Positions 9,767 through 19,818 of a stretch of DNA of 61,839 bases are shown piece after piece (the first letter of the stretch is position 1; every line of letters starts with the position of its first letter). The stretch is from a virus. The notes below the pieces were generated by a model, which did no database searches, had not been told where the DNA came from, and saw nothing but the letters and a program-made list of their open reading frames with translations. The stretch is taken from IMG/VR virus record IMGVR_UViG_3300021185_002489, positions 1-61,839 of that record. One strand, written 5' to 3'. The position numbers and the translations under genes are program-made.

Positions 9767-11008
9767 ATGGAAGAACAAATTAAAGTTAACGCTGTAGAAG
9801 ATAATACACCTCCTGCAACACCACAAGAAAAAGAAGCTGCTGTTTTAGAACAGGCTATTAATGAAGGTTCTGTTGATGAATCATATGGTCTACAGGAAGA
9901 TGGCGTTTACAAAGTAAATTTAGACAAACCACCAACAACCAAAGAAGATGCCATTCAAGAGCAAGAAACAGAGAGCGTATCTGTGGGCGATGGAGCCGAA
10001 GATAGCCCGGAAGTGGACGAACAAGTACGGGAGCAAGATACAAAAGAAGAAGACAAAGAAGAAGAAGTAAATGATGATTCACCATTAGAATTAATTAATG
10101 ATGAACCAGAACAAGAAGTGCATCAAGAAGAGCAAGAGATACAACAAGATGTACAGCAAGAAGTAAAACAGGAAGAACCCAAAGTAGTTTTACCTGAAAA
10201 CATAGAGAAGTTAGTTAAGTTCATGGAAGAGACTGGAGGATCGGTAGAAGACTACGTAAGTCTTAATCGTGACATTTCTAAAATGGACAATACAACTTTA
10301 CTAAGAGAATACTACAAGAGTACTAAACCTCATTTAGACGCAGATGATGTTGATTTTTTATTCAATAAAAATTTTGCGTATGATGAAGAGACGGATGATC
10401 CGTCAGACGTTAAAGCTAAGCAATTAGCTTTTAAAGAAGAGTTATATAATGCTCAGAATCACTTTAATACTAGTAGGGAAAAATACTACGCTGATCTTAA
10501 GTTAAGGAAGCAAGATAGTGTTGCTCCTGAATATATTGAAGCAATGGACTATTATAATAACTCTAAGCAACAATCAGAAGAATATAATAATCTTCAAAAA
10601 GAGTTTATTGAAAAAACAAATAAAGTTTTTAACGATAATTTCAAAGGTTTTGATTTTAAGGTCGGAGAAAACAAATACAGGTTTAAAGTAGATAACACAG
10701 AAAAAGTTAAACAATATCAATCAGATATTTCAAATTTTATTAATGAATTTGTCGGTGATGATGGAGCTGTAGCTGATGCCTCAGGGTATCATAGAGCTTT
10801 ATTTGCTGCTAAAAATGCAGATAAGATTGCAAATCACTTTTATGAGCAGGGCCGTGCCGATGCTGTAAGAGAAGCTGCTAAGCGAGCAAATAATATCAAT
10901 ATGGATCCTCGCGTTGATAATTCAACAATTAAAACCGATCAAGGTGATAAAATTAGAGTAGTATCTGGAAATTCATCTGATAAGTTGCGCATTAAATGGA
11001 ACAAATAA
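9767..11008 (+). CDS. Putative scaffold protein
   Basis: The protein has 413 residues. Its first about 140 residues are very acidic and rich in Glu, Gln, Asp and Val with low complexity; the rest is helical and charged and ends in a basic KLRIKWNK tail. It lies between portal and major capsid, with a 31-base gap before it and 21 bases after it. Scaffolds of many phages are acidic, helical and placed exactly here. The basic C-terminal tail fits the capsid-binding end of known scaffolds. Confidence 0.75.
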   Translation: MEEQIKVNAVEDNTPPATPQEKEAAVLEQAINEGSVDESYGLQEDGVYKVNLDKPPTTKEDAIQEQETESVSVGDGAEDSPEVDEQVREQDTKEEDKEEEVNDDSPLELINDEPEQEVHQEEQEIQQDVQQEVKQEEPKVVLPENIEKLVKFMEETGGSVEDYVSLNRDISKMDNTTLLREYYKSTKPHLDADDVDFLFNKNFAYDEETDDPSDVKAKQLAFKEELYNAQNHFNTSREKYYADLKLRKQDSVAPEYIEAMDYYNNSKQQSEEYNNLQKEFIEKTNKVFNDNFKGFDFKVGENKYRFKVDNTEKVKQYQSDISNFINEFVGDDGAVADASGYHRALFAAKNADKIANHFYEQGRADAVREAAKRANNINMDPRVDNSTIKTDQGDKIRVVSGNSSDKLRIKWNK

Positions 11009-11029
11009 CACAACTTAAAATCAAACAAA

Positions 11030-12562
11030 ATGGCTTTTACTAGTGGCATACCTGCCTCATTACAACCAACCCAGTCTAAAACACTTTATTCTGGAAACTA
11101 CATTGATTTCACCTCAGCGGCACATGATCAATGGACACAACAATTTTTACCCGATGTATACGAAAAAGAAGTAGAGCGCTACGGAAATCGTTCAATCGGA
11201 TCATTTTTAAGAATGGTATCTGCAGAGATGCCTTCAACATCAGACCAAATCATTTGGACTGAGCAAGGACGTCTACACACTCGTTACGCAAATGTACTTC
11301 CTCAAGGAACTGCTGCTGCTTTACCAGCTGTAGGAGCTGCTGCTGTTATTGCAGCTGATGCTAATGCAGGAGGGCGTTTAAATTTCGCTATCCCAGCACA
11401 ACCAACAAGCGTTGGATTAACATCTGCTACTACAGGAAACTGTAACTTCAAAGTTGGTCAAACAGCTATGATTCAAGTACAGTCAAATGCAACTTCTGCT
11501 GTAGGTGGAACTGCTGCTGTAATTAAAGGTGTAGTTACTTTAGTTGAGGACACACGTTTTCAAATTAAAGCATACAAAGCTCACGCTGGTGTAACTGCTG
11601 CACAAAGAGTAACAGCAATGGTATACGGATCTGAATTTGCTAAAGGTACTGGAAACTTTACTGAAAAGCTAGATCCTAGCTATGCTACATTTACAAATGC
11701 TCCAATCATTATGAAAGAGCACTATTCGATCAACGGATCTGACACAGCTCAGATTGGATGGATTGAAGTGACTTCAGAAAATGGAGCTGATGGATACTTA
11801 TGGTACCTAAAATCAGAGCACGAAAATAGACTACGTTGGGAAGACTACGTAGAGATGGCAATGGTTGAAGGTGTTGAAAAAAGTGCAGGAGGAGCTAATA
11901 TTGCTCTTGGAACTTACGGAGGTAGCCTAGCTGCACAAAATGCACGTGGTACTCAAGGTTTCTTTGATGCAATTGAAGAAAGAGGTAATGTATATTCAGG
12001 ATTTGGAGCGCAAGCTGCAGGTGGTGGAGCACTTACTGACTTTGATGCTGTTCTTAAGCAATTAGACAAGCAAGGAGCAATTGAAGAAAACATGCTTTTC
12101 TTAAATCGTGATCTATCATTAGAAATTGATGATATTCTTGCACAACAAAACGGTGGCTACGCTGGTGGTACTTCTTATGGGGTATTTAACAACAGCGAAG
12201 ATATGGCACTTACTTTAGGATTTACTGGATACCGAAGAGGATCTTATGACTTTTACAAAACTGACTGGAAATACTTAAATGACTGGTCAACTCGTGGAGG
12301 TTTTGGAGATATTGAAGGTGTATTAGTACCTGCAGGTACCTCTACTGTTTATGACCAACAGTTAGGAACAAACATTAAGCGTCCATTCTTACACGTACGA
12401 TACAGATCTTCAGAGACTGACAACAGAAAAATGAAATCTTGGATTACAGGATCTGTTGGAGGACCAACTAGTTCAGATATTGACGAAATGAGAATGCACT
12501 ATCTTACTGAAAGATGTCTTGTTACTCAAGCTGCAAATAACTTCGTGTTATTCAAAGCATAG
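11030..12562 (+). CDS. Major capsid protein
   Basis: The protein has 510 residues. It follows portal and scaffold, is Ala/Gly/Thr-rich, and has a conserved-looking N-arm with WTQQFLPDVYEKEVERYGNR near residue 30. Codons are noticeably more G/C-ending than in neighbouring genes, as expected for the most highly expressed phage protein. A strong hairpin with a T-rich tail follows the stop. I infer the HK97 fold from order and length only; no motif proves it. Confidence 0.85.
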   Translation: MAFTSGIPASLQPTQSKTLYSGNYIDFTSAAHDQWTQQFLPDVYEKEVERYGNRSIGSFLRMVSAEMPSTSDQIIWTEQGRLHTRYANVLPQGTAAALPAVGAAAVIAADANAGGRLNFAIPAQPTSVGLTSATTGNCNFKVGQTAMIQVQSNATSAVGGTAAVIKGVVTLVEDTRFQIKAYKAHAGVTAAQRVTAMVYGSEFAKGTGNFTEKLDPSYATFTNAPIIMKEHYSINGSDTAQIGWIEVTSENGADGYLWYLKSEHENRLRWEDYVEMAMVEGVEKSAGGANIALGTYGGSLAAQNARGTQGFFDAIEERGNVYSGFGAQAAGGGALTDFDAVLKQLDKQGAIEENMLFLNRDLSLEIDDILAQQNGGYAGGTSYGVFNNSEDMALTLGFTGYRRGSYDFYKTDWKYLNDWSTRGGFGDIEGVLVPAGTSTVYDQQLGTNIKRPFLHVRYRSSETDNRKMKSWITGSVGGPTSSDIDEMRMHYLTERCLVTQAANNFVLFKA

Positions 12563-12578
12563 TACTTTTAACTATAGG

Positions 12579-12603
12579 ATACGGGCCCTTCGGGGCCTTG
12601 TAT
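12579..12603 (+). terminator. Hairpin after the capsid gene, terminator-like
   Basis: The arms ATACGGGCCC and GGGCCTTGTAT pair with one bulged T around a TTCG tetraloop, and a T-rich stretch (TCTTATTTTAT) follows. It sits 17 bases after the capsid stop. It would stop or pause transcription, or protect the 3' end of the capsid mRNA, as seen after capsid genes in other phages. Confidence 0.7.
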
Positions 12604-12625
12604 TCTTATTTTATATTATTTAATT

Positions 12626-13396
12626 ATGACAACAAAAACAACAAAAGTCCCATCTATTGAAAAAGAATGGGAAATAAAAGACAGAACATACGTGCTTACA
12701 AATAATAGAGCACCTATATCTTGGACAATACAAACAAAACACACAGCTAGAAAGCCATTGCTTTATTTCGATGAAGTCTCTGGTATAAATAGAGAGTTAC
12801 GATATGCTACAAATCAAAGATCCTTATTCGTTGATGAACAAGATGGATCTGCAACTTTAGCTCATATTGTATTTTTAGATGGTGTTTTAAATGCTCCAAA
12901 AGAACAACAAAATTTACAAAAATTACTTTCTTTATATCATCCGGAAAAAAATCAATTATGGATGGAGATTGACGAAGTGCAAGAAGCCGAAGATGAAATT
13001 GACGTTTTAGAGATGGAACTTGAAGCTTTAAATCTTGTTAACGAAATTGACATTGAACATTTAGAGGCTATTATGAGAACTGAATTAGGCTCTACAGTAG
13101 CTGGACTTTCTTCCAAAGAATTAAAAAGAGATGCGTATAGATTTGCTAAATCGCAACCTGAATTATTCTTAGAGCTTGTTCAAGACGAAGATATAAAATT
13201 AAGAAACTTAGCTAATAGAGCTGTTGAAGTTGGAATTTTACAACTAACTGATGATAATACTGTTTTTAAATTTGCCAACGGTAAAAAAGTTTTAACAGTA
13301 CCATTTGAACAGCATCCGTACGCGGCTTTAGCACAATACTTTAAAACTGATGAAGGCGTAGATTTAATGAAATCTATAACAAAAAAGCTTTCATAA
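12626..13396 (+). CDS. Hypothetical virion-region protein, 256 aa
   Basis: The N-terminal half is rich in beta strands and the middle is a highly acidic Glu-rich helix (about residues 115-150). No family is recognised with confidence. It lies between the capsid hairpin and the first connector gene, so a structural or capsid-assembly role is likely from position alone. Confidence 0.7.
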   Translation: MTTKTTKVPSIEKEWEIKDRTYVLTNNRAPISWTIQTKHTARKPLLYFDEVSGINRELRYATNQRSLFVDEQDGSATLAHIVFLDGVLNAPKEQQNLQKLLSLYHPEKNQLWMEIDEVQEAEDEIDVLEMELEALNLVNEIDIEHLEAIMRTELGSTVAGLSSKELKRDAYRFAKSQPELFLELVQDEDIKLRNLANRAVEVGILQLTDDNTVFKFANGKKVLTVPFEQHPYAALAQYFKTDEGVDLMKSITKKLS

Positions 13397-13402
13397 ATAC
13401 TT

Positions 13403-13431
13403 GGCGTAGAGTAAGAAATTAACTCTATGCC
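13403..13431 (+). other. Intergenic perfect hairpin without T-tract
   Basis: The arms GGCGTAGAGT and ACTCTATGCC form ten continuous base pairs (one G-T) around a nine-base loop. No run of T follows, so it is not a standard intrinsic terminator. It lies in the 60-base gap between two structural genes and may be a processing or mRNA-stability element. Confidence 0.55.
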
Positions 13432-13456
13432 GTCTAAACCAATACAACAGATATAA

Positions 13457-14200
13457 ATGGTAAATATAGATAACGTCTACAATTCTGTACTAGTAATAAC
13501 TAATAAAGATAACCGTGGATATATAACACCAGAGGAGTTTAATAGATTAGCATCTCAAGCTCAAAACGAAATATTTGAAAGTTACTTTAGGAAGCAATCT
13601 TCTTATGAACTTAATGCAAATATAACCAGCGACTTTGCAGATCCTGTTTTAAATACTTCTGAGAAAATAAACGAATTTTACGGTAATGCTGATTTAGCAT
13701 TAAGTAATGGCGTTTTCAATTACCCTAATGACTTTTATAGACTAGGAGTTGTGTCTGCTAATAATAAAATAGCAGACTTTGCACATCATTCAGACATAAA
13801 ATACATTAACCAATCACCTTTAACTTACCCCGTTGACAGTCAACCTGTATACACTTTAGCTCAAAATGGAGTTAAAGTATATCCCGGCACTATAACAACT
13901 GGTGTTAATATAGATTATTTAAAAAAGCCTAATAGACCTAAGTGGGGTTACATAATGCCAACAGCTGCACAGATATCTGCTGGGATTCCTAATAAGCCTA
14001 TTTATGATCCAACAGTTTTCAACCCTGCAACTGATGATTACAGTGAATCAGCAAAGTCCTATAACTTTGAACTACATCCATCTGAAGAATACGACTTAGT
14101 GGTAAAAATATTAACTTACGCAGGGGTGGTTATAAAGCAAGCAGATGTAGCAGGCTTTGCACAAGGAAAAGAACAACAAATAGCAGCAACTGAACAATAA
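13457..14200 (+). CDS. Putative head-tail connector / ring protein 1
   Basis: The protein has 247 residues. It opens with a helix containing ITPEEFNRLASQAQ.EIF and closes with SEEYDLVVKILTYAGV...D..GFAQGKEQQ. This opening and closing pair is found in structural connector proteins of crAss-like and related phages. Position after capsid and before the nozzle gene supports a head-tail adaptor. The stop overlaps the next start. Confidence 0.6.
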   Translation: MVNIDNVYNSVLVITNKDNRGYITPEEFNRLASQAQNEIFESYFRKQSSYELNANITSDFADPVLNTSEKINEFYGNADLALSNGVFNYPNDFYRLGVVSANNKIADFAHHSDIKYINQSPLTYPVDSQPVYTLAQNGVKVYPGTITTGVNIDYLKKPNRPKWGYIMPTAAQISAGIPNKPIYDPTVFNPATDDYSESAKSYNFELHPSEEYDLVVKILTYAGVVIKQADVAGFAQGKEQQIAATEQ

Positions 14201-15123
14201 TGGCAATATCAAGAAGACCTTTAGACGTAGATAATTATTCCGCATTAGATGGCGGAACGGGATTAGCTATACCAGGATATTACAGTAGAACTAACTTGAA
14301 CGATATAATTAACAACTTTATGGTTGCTTATATTGGAGATGGTAAGGTTTTAACAAAAGTACCTAGATATGAAGTTGCTTTTTGGGCACAAAGATCTGTT
14401 CAGGAATTTAGTTATGATATTTTACATTCTGAAAAATCTATAGAAATAGAGTTAAGCCCTACTAAAAGTATATCATTACCTTCGGATTACGTTAATTATG
14501 TTAAAGTTTCATATACTGATTCTAATGGCGTAATGAGACCAATACTTCCAAGCAGAACAACTACAGCTAATAAAGCTGTTGCACAAGACCAAGATTATAA
14601 ATATTTATATGATCAGGTAGGTGATATAGTTTTTAAGGAAACATCTGAAACTATTGATAAGTATCAATCAGCAAGTAGACCATTAGATGCTGAGCAAACT
14701 CAAGACTATTATAACGGATATTTTGATACAGATGACTACGAATATTATGGCAGTCGATACGGCACAACTCCTGAATATCAAAATATTAACGGTACTTTTG
14801 TTTTAGACACAGAGGCTGGTAAAATTTATTTTGACGCAGCATTTAAAGAAGGATGTTATATAACATTTACTTATATTTCAGATGGATTAGGAAATAACGG
14901 TGATTTTGACAACGTATATGTTCCTAAATTAGCTGAAGACGCAGTGTATGCCTCTATGCTTTACAATCTTTCTAAGCTTCGAAGTTCTGCCGCAGGTGCT
15001 GCTGGTCTTTACAAAAAAGAAGCTTCTTCTAAAATGCGAAACGCAAAAATAAGATTGTCTAATATGAAAACCAACGAAATGGCGCAAATTATGCGCAATA
15101 AAGCAAAATGGATTAAACACTAA
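14200..15123 (+). CDS. Putative head-tail connector / tail adaptor protein 2
   Basis: The protein has 307 residues. It has an N-terminal helix region, a central beta-rich part with LPSDYVNYVKVSY (about residue 88) and a basic helical C-terminus ending NKAKWIKH. The mixed layout is like tail-tubular or gatekeeper proteins that sit between portal and nozzle. Overlapping start with the previous gene implies coupled translation in fixed ratio. Confidence 0.6.
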   Translation: MAISRRPLDVDNYSALDGGTGLAIPGYYSRTNLNDIINNFMVAYIGDGKVLTKVPRYEVAFWAQRSVQEFSYDILHSEKSIEIELSPTKSISLPSDYVNYVKVSYTDSNGVMRPILPSRTTTANKAVAQDQDYKYLYDQVGDIVFKETSETIDKYQSASRPLDAEQTQDYYNGYFDTDDYEYYGSRYGTTPEYQNINGTFVLDTEAGKIYFDAAFKEGCYITFTYISDGLGNNGDFDNVYVPKLAEDAVYASMLYNLSKLRSSAAGAAGLYKKEASSKMRNAKIRLSNMKTNEMAQIMRNKAKWIKH

Positions 15124-15132
15124 TAAAAATCT

Positions 15133-18100
15133 ATGCCAGAAATTAAAAGAACGTTCAATGTTGGGAAAATGAATCGCGACTTGGACGACAGATTAGTACC
15201 TCCTGGTGAATATCGGGAAGGTTTTAACATTACCGTTGGTCGATCTGAAGGATCAGATGTAGGGGCTATTGAAAATTTATTAGGTAACGAAGCGGTTGCA
15301 CAAAGCAATATAGCAAACGCAAAATGTATTGGCTACGTAAGCGATACTGGTACTGAAAAAATATATTTTTTTGTAACTAGTAACTCTTCTTATAATGAAG
15401 TTAATACTGGGCAGCATGGTTTATTTGAATATGATCAAAAAACAAAGCAAACTACTGCTCTTGTTGTTTCTGCACAACTTAATTTGCATCAAAGTTATCC
15501 TATAACAGGTATAAATATCGTAGATGATTTATTATTTTGGACAGATAATAGAAACTACCCTAGAAAATTAAATGTAGTAACTGCTAAAAACAACACTTCG
15601 TACTATACTGCATCTAATGATATTGATAACCTAATATCTGTTGCTAAATTTGCACCTTATCAATCACCTACATTAGTGTCGGCAACAAAAGAAGCAAATA
15701 TATCTTCCACATTTATGGAAGATAAGCTAATTAGGTTTTCTTATAGATGGCAATTTGAAGATAACGAATATAGCACTTTAGCTCCATTTAGTCCTATAAT
15801 TTTTTCTAGACTAGATGAATCGGATACTATAAGCACTTCATTGTCTAATTTTGGTGAAATTGAAACATTTGTTAACGCAATTAATCAAGTTCAACTTCAG
15901 ATACCAACGCCTACTGGTTACGGTATAAAAAACGTTGAATTAATATATAAAGAATCAGGTTCAGGAACATTATATGTTGTTGACGATCAAGATGTTACAA
16001 CGGAACCTTTTGTAAACTTTACATATTCATCTACAGATCCTTTTAGAACACTACCAAGTGATCAGCTTACAAGAGTTTACGATGCTGTCCCTATAAAAGC
16101 AAAAGCGCAAGAAGTGGCTGGAGGTAGATTAGTGTATGGTAATTTTTTACAAAATTATGATATTCCTGATATTGCTTTTACAGTATCCAGAACGGGTGAA
16201 ACATCCGCTAGAAATAATATATTAGAAAATCAATCGGTTAAATCAAGAAGAACTTACCAAGTAGGTATTGTTTTAGCAGATAAGTTTGGAAGACAATCTC
16301 CTGTTATATTATCAAGCTCTGGTACAGATACTGTTTTTATAGATCCAGGAAATGGTGATTCTAGTGCAATAACTGCTTTTAACGCGTTACGAATTACTTT
16401 TACGGATGCAACGCAAATACCTTCGTGGGCTTATTCATACAGAGTTGTTGTAAAACAACGTGAGCAAGAATATTATAATTGGATTTCTACAATTGACGCA
16501 GCTAATGTTGTTAATCGTTTTGGTGATAGTATTAATAAAGTACCAAGAGATCAAACTGCAACTATACCACCTAGTACATCCGCAACTATATCACCTTGTG
16601 ACGTATCTGTTTATCCTAAGTTTTTGTCTGGGGGGAATGTTTATACAAAACCCTATGCTAATTTAACTAAGATACAATCTATTGCAAATCCTTCAGGCGA
16701 TGCTTTAGTAACTACTCTTGATAATTCCGGATCTTCTGTTACAAGTGGACTTTGCGTTTTTGAAACAGAGCCTGTGTCTTCTGAATTAGATATATTTTAT
16801 GAAACTTCAACAGGTGGATTAATATCAGAAATACCAGCTACTACAATAGATATTTCATTTTTTAACTGTATATTATTAACTTTTACGTCAGGTAATCACA
16901 TTGAAATAAATAGGATACGAGCTGGATATAATGAACCGTTTTTTGATGTAGGAGTTAGAGCTTTTGTTGTGCAAGAAAATTTTACACAAGAAAGAAGAAA
17001 AAACACATTAATACATTCTAGCGGGCTTTTAAACTCTAGAACAGGTATTAATTATATAAACCAATTTAACGAGTCTGAGGGCGGCTTAACAATATCATTA
17101 GACCCTTTAGATGGCTCAATACAAAAGTTATTTGTTGATGACACTCAAGTAATAATATTTCAAGAAGACAAAGTTTCTAGGTCTCCTGTAAATAAAAACT
17201 TTATATACTCAGCAGAGGGCGGGGCTATACCTGTTACAAGTAATACTCAATTTTTAGGTACAGTAGCTGCTTATGCAGGTGAATTTGGTATTTCACAAGA
17301 CCCTCAATCTTTTGCTAGTTATGGTTTTGCAAAATACTTTACAGATAAAAATAGAGGAACGGTGCTTAGACTATCTCAAAATGGAATTACTGAGATAGCC
17401 AAATTAGGTATGGGGGATTTTTTTAGAGATGCTTTAAAGCAATCAACCAAAATTATAGGATCTTATGATGAATATAATAGATGCTACGAATTAACTATTA
17501 TAGGCCAGGGGCTTGACAGCAATAAAGATACAAATTCTGAAACAGCAAGCGAAGGATATATAACATTATCTTTTGATGATAGATCAAATGGTTGGACTAG
17601 TTTTAAAGGATTTAAGCAAGCTGGCGGGGTTTCACTAAATAATTATTATTATACATTTAGTGGTGGCGCATTATGGGAACATCACAGTGAGAATGTAACT
17701 CATAATAATTTTTATAACTCCGGAACTCAACAATCTTATGTAATACCAATATTCAACGATGCTCCTTCTCTAGTAAAGCAATATAACGCTTTAAGTTATG
17801 AAGGTGATGAAGGATGGGGTGTAGAATACATACAGACGGATATAGGAAATTCAGGCGAACTTCCTCAAGTGGCAACCTCGTATTCAACTACGTTGCAATT
17901 ATCAGGAGCTGCAGACAATTCTGTTTTTAATGGGGCTACTACGGTTATAGCTAAAGAAAACGAAGGTATTTCATGGGCTATATTTGTTAAGCCTTTAAAT
18001 TCACAATTTGAATTTACAAATGTTAATAATATAACTTTAACACAAGATGTTGGTAGCAATATTAATGTAGTTAATCCTCAATCAATAACAAGCGATGGAC

Positions 18101-19131
18101 AGCTAGTTTTTTTAGCACAGCATACTGTAGGCGCATTAAATTCAATACAAACTTTAATTATTGGTGGTGATGGAGCTGGCTTAGCTTTTACAGTTGCATT
18201 ATTAACTGTGAACACAATAGACGCGGTTGCATTAGCAGACGTATCTCCAGCATCACAAATATTTAACACAGTAGGAGGCAATAATATTAATTTTAATATT
18301 AATGCGGTTTCAAATCACTATATAGATCCTTCTGATATAACTATAAACACAGGAGGATTGCCTTCAGGTTCAAACCCAGGCGTTGTTACCAATGTTAGAA
18401 ACGGTGATAATTTAACGTACACTATACCAATAACAGTAACTGATACCGCTAATGCAGGAACAGTAACAGCTACAGGTACAGCTACTTTAAAGCCAACATT
18501 AACTTGGGCCGCTTTAACTGGATCAACTGGAGGAGTTTTAAACACTCCTATAGACACTACTATAGGAAACCTTTATTATATATCTCCTTTTGATAATTCA
18601 ACAAATAGATTAGCAACTATAGTTTTTACAGCTGGAGCTAACCAAATTTTTAAATTAAATTCTTTTAGTATTATATATGATGTTGCAGGTTCAACTATAA
18701 CTAAGCAATTAGGAGCAGGCGTTGGTGGTTCAAACCCAATGGATGGTATCTTAACAGCTAGTATACAGCTACCTATAATAACTGCAGATACTATTGCTAC
18801 TGCAACTATTACAGGTGCTGGGAGCGAAGCTGCTACGTTGGGTTCTATACCTTCTACAATTTCATTAAACCAAAATGGCGATGCAATTAGCATTCCAGGA
18901 AATTGGAATGTAGAAATACAAGTGCAACCAACACAAGGTAACACATGGGTAGAGTTTAACAATAACAACGGAACATCTATTGTTAATGCTAACACCGCAT
19001 TTTTTATAGGAGGATCCGTTAATTCAACAGGGTCTTCAAGAAGTGTTGTAGCAACTATAACAAATAGAAACACTAGAGTTGTCACATCTCCAGATGCAAG
19101 CGCAACAATAACAATAACACAAGCAGGGTAA
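15133..19131 (+). CDS. Large tail nozzle-type protein
   Basis: The protein has 1332 residues. The N-terminus contains MNRDLDDRLVPPGEYREGFN followed by EGSDVGAIENLLGNE, a signature seen at the start of nozzle or tail-tubular-B-like proteins of short-tailed phages. The body (to about residue 900) is beta-rich like a propeller; the last about 400 residues are Thr/Asn/Ile-rich repeats that look like added Ig-like domains. The nozzle is the lower tail through which DNA leaves. The extra C-terminal beta domains are unusual in length and may bind the host surface. Confidence 0.72.
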   Translation: MPEIKRTFNVGKMNRDLDDRLVPPGEYREGFNITVGRSEGSDVGAIENLLGNEAVAQSNIANAKCIGYVSDTGTEKIYFFVTSNSSYNEVNTGQHGLFEYDQKTKQTTALVVSAQLNLHQSYPITGINIVDDLLFWTDNRNYPRKLNVVTAKNNTSYYTASNDIDNLISVAKFAPYQSPTLVSATKEANISSTFMEDKLIRFSYRWQFEDNEYSTLAPFSPIIFSRLDESDTISTSLSNFGEIETFVNAINQVQLQIPTPTGYGIKNVELIYKESGSGTLYVVDDQDVTTEPFVNFTYSSTDPFRTLPSDQLTRVYDAVPIKAKAQEVAGGRLVYGNFLQNYDIPDIAFTVSRTGETSARNNILENQSVKSRRTYQVGIVLADKFGRQSPVILSSSGTDTVFIDPGNGDSSAITAFNALRITFTDATQIPSWAYSYRVVVKQREQEYYNWISTIDAANVVNRFGDSINKVPRDQTATIPPSTSATISPCDVSVYPKFLSGGNVYTKPYANLTKIQSIANPSGDALVTTLDNSGSSVTSGLCVFETEPVSSELDIFYETSTGGLISEIPATTIDISFFNCILLTFTSGNHIEINRIRAGYNEPFFDVGVRAFVVQENFTQERRKNTLIHSSGLLNSRTGINYINQFNESEGGLTISLDPLDGSIQKLFVDDTQVIIFQEDKVSRSPVNKNFIYSAEGGAIPVTSNTQFLGTVAAYAGEFGISQDPQSFASYGFAKYFTDKNRGTVLRLSQNGITEIAKLGMGDFFRDALKQSTKIIGSYDEYNRCYELTIIGQGLDSNKDTNSETASEGYITLSFDDRSNGWTSFKGFKQAGGVSLNNYYYTFSGGALWEHHSENVTHNNFYNSGTQQSYVIPIFNDAPSLVKQYNALSYEGDEGWGVEYIQTDIGNSGELPQVATSYSTTLQLSGAADNSVFNGATTVIAKENEGISWAIFVKPLNSQFEFTNVNNITLTQDVGSNINVVNPQSITSDGQLVFLAQHTVGALNSIQTLIIGGDGAGLAFTVALLTVNTIDAVALADVSPASQIFNTVGGNNINFNINAVSNHYIDPSDITINTGGLPSGSNPGVVTNVRNGDNLTYTIPITVTDTANAGTVTATGTATLKPTLTWAALTGSTGGVLNTPIDTTIGNLYYISPFDNSTNRLATIVFTAGANQIFKLNSFSIIYDVAGSTITKQLGAGVGGSNPMDGILTASIQLPIITADTIATATITGAGSEAATLGSIPSTISLNQNGDAISIPGNWNVEIQVQPTQGNTWVEFNNNNGTSIVNANTAFFIGGSVNSTGSSRSVVATITNRNTRVVTSPDASATITITQAG

Positions 19132-19132
19132 T

Positions 19133-19372
19133 ATGGCAGATATAATTTCATTTCCTTTTGAAAAAAAAGAAGGTAAATATTTTACGCCTATAGTTTCAGA
19201 ACAAACTAAATATAAAGTTGAAAATGGAGTTATAGTTGAAAATGGCAAAGAATTAATCTCAGGCATAAAAGGAGCTTTTGCTATAATAAAGTTAATACTT
19301 CCTGTAGATAAAGCGAGTACTAAAAAAGAATTATTTGCTTTAAACTCGGAAGCAGTAAATTCATCGAATTAA
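19133..19372 (+). CDS. Hypothetical protein, 79 aa
   Basis: A short acidic-to-neutral protein one base after the nozzle gene and five bases before the GNAT-like gene. It has no family signature that I know. Tight packing and a clean A-rich start support that it is real. Confidence 0.6.
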   Translation: MADIISFPFEKKEGKYFTPIVSEQTKYKVENGVIVENGKELISGIKGAFAIIKLILPVDKASTKKELFALNSEAVNSSN

Positions 19373-19377
19373 ATTAT

Positions 19378-19818
19378 ATGCAATTACAAGTTAGAAAATT
19401 ACAAGAATCCGATTGGGATTTAATACCAAAGTGGTGGGAAACTTATGGTTCTGAAGGTTTCCCACGTGACTTTTTGCCAGGAGCTTTTCAAATAGGCGAC
19501 GAACAAGAAAAAAAACGTGAAGGACTAGGTGGCTTTATGGTTTGCAAAGGAGACGATCCTATTGCAGCTATGTGGCTATGGATGACAAATAGTAAGATGG
19601 CAATTCCAGCTGTTGTAGTGAGTGATAAATCTTATCGTGACACAGACAGAAGTGATGCATTGCAACTCTTAGTAGATTTTACAACTGATTTTGCTGAAGA
19701 CTTAGGTTATAAGTATGCTTTTGCATGGGCAAAGCCAGGTAAATTATTAGAAAAATATAAAAAAGCGGATTATTATTGCGATGAAACTCCGTCATATGAA
19801 TTAATACTAAAATACTAA
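19378..19818 (+). CDS. GNAT-like acetyltransferase-fold protein
   Basis: The protein has 146 residues. It starts with the typical VRKLQESDWDLIPKWW element and has GGFMVCKGDDPIAAMW, PAVVVSDKSYRDTDRSDAL in the position of the acetyl-CoA loop, and ALQLLVDFTTDFAEDLGYKYAFAW. The Q/RxxGxG/A phosphate-binding loop is degenerate here, so activity is uncertain. Similar proteins occur beside internal virion genes in short-tailed marine phages. Its last base overlaps the next start (TAATG). Confidence 0.65.
   Translation: MQLQVRKLQESDWDLIPKWWETYGSEGFPRDFLPGAFQIGDEQEKKREGLGGFMVCKGDDPIAAMWLWMTNSKMAIPAVVVSDKSYRDTDRSDALQLLVDFTTDFAEDLGYKYAFAWAKPGKLLEKYKKADYYCDETPSYELILKY

Noticed and set aside
18576-19151. 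A 191-codon minus-strand frame opposite the end of the nozzle gene
   Set aside because: It is an antisense shadow created by the Thr/Asn/Val-rich repeats of the nozzle protein; it is hydrophobic because of the complement codons and has no neighbours in its direction.
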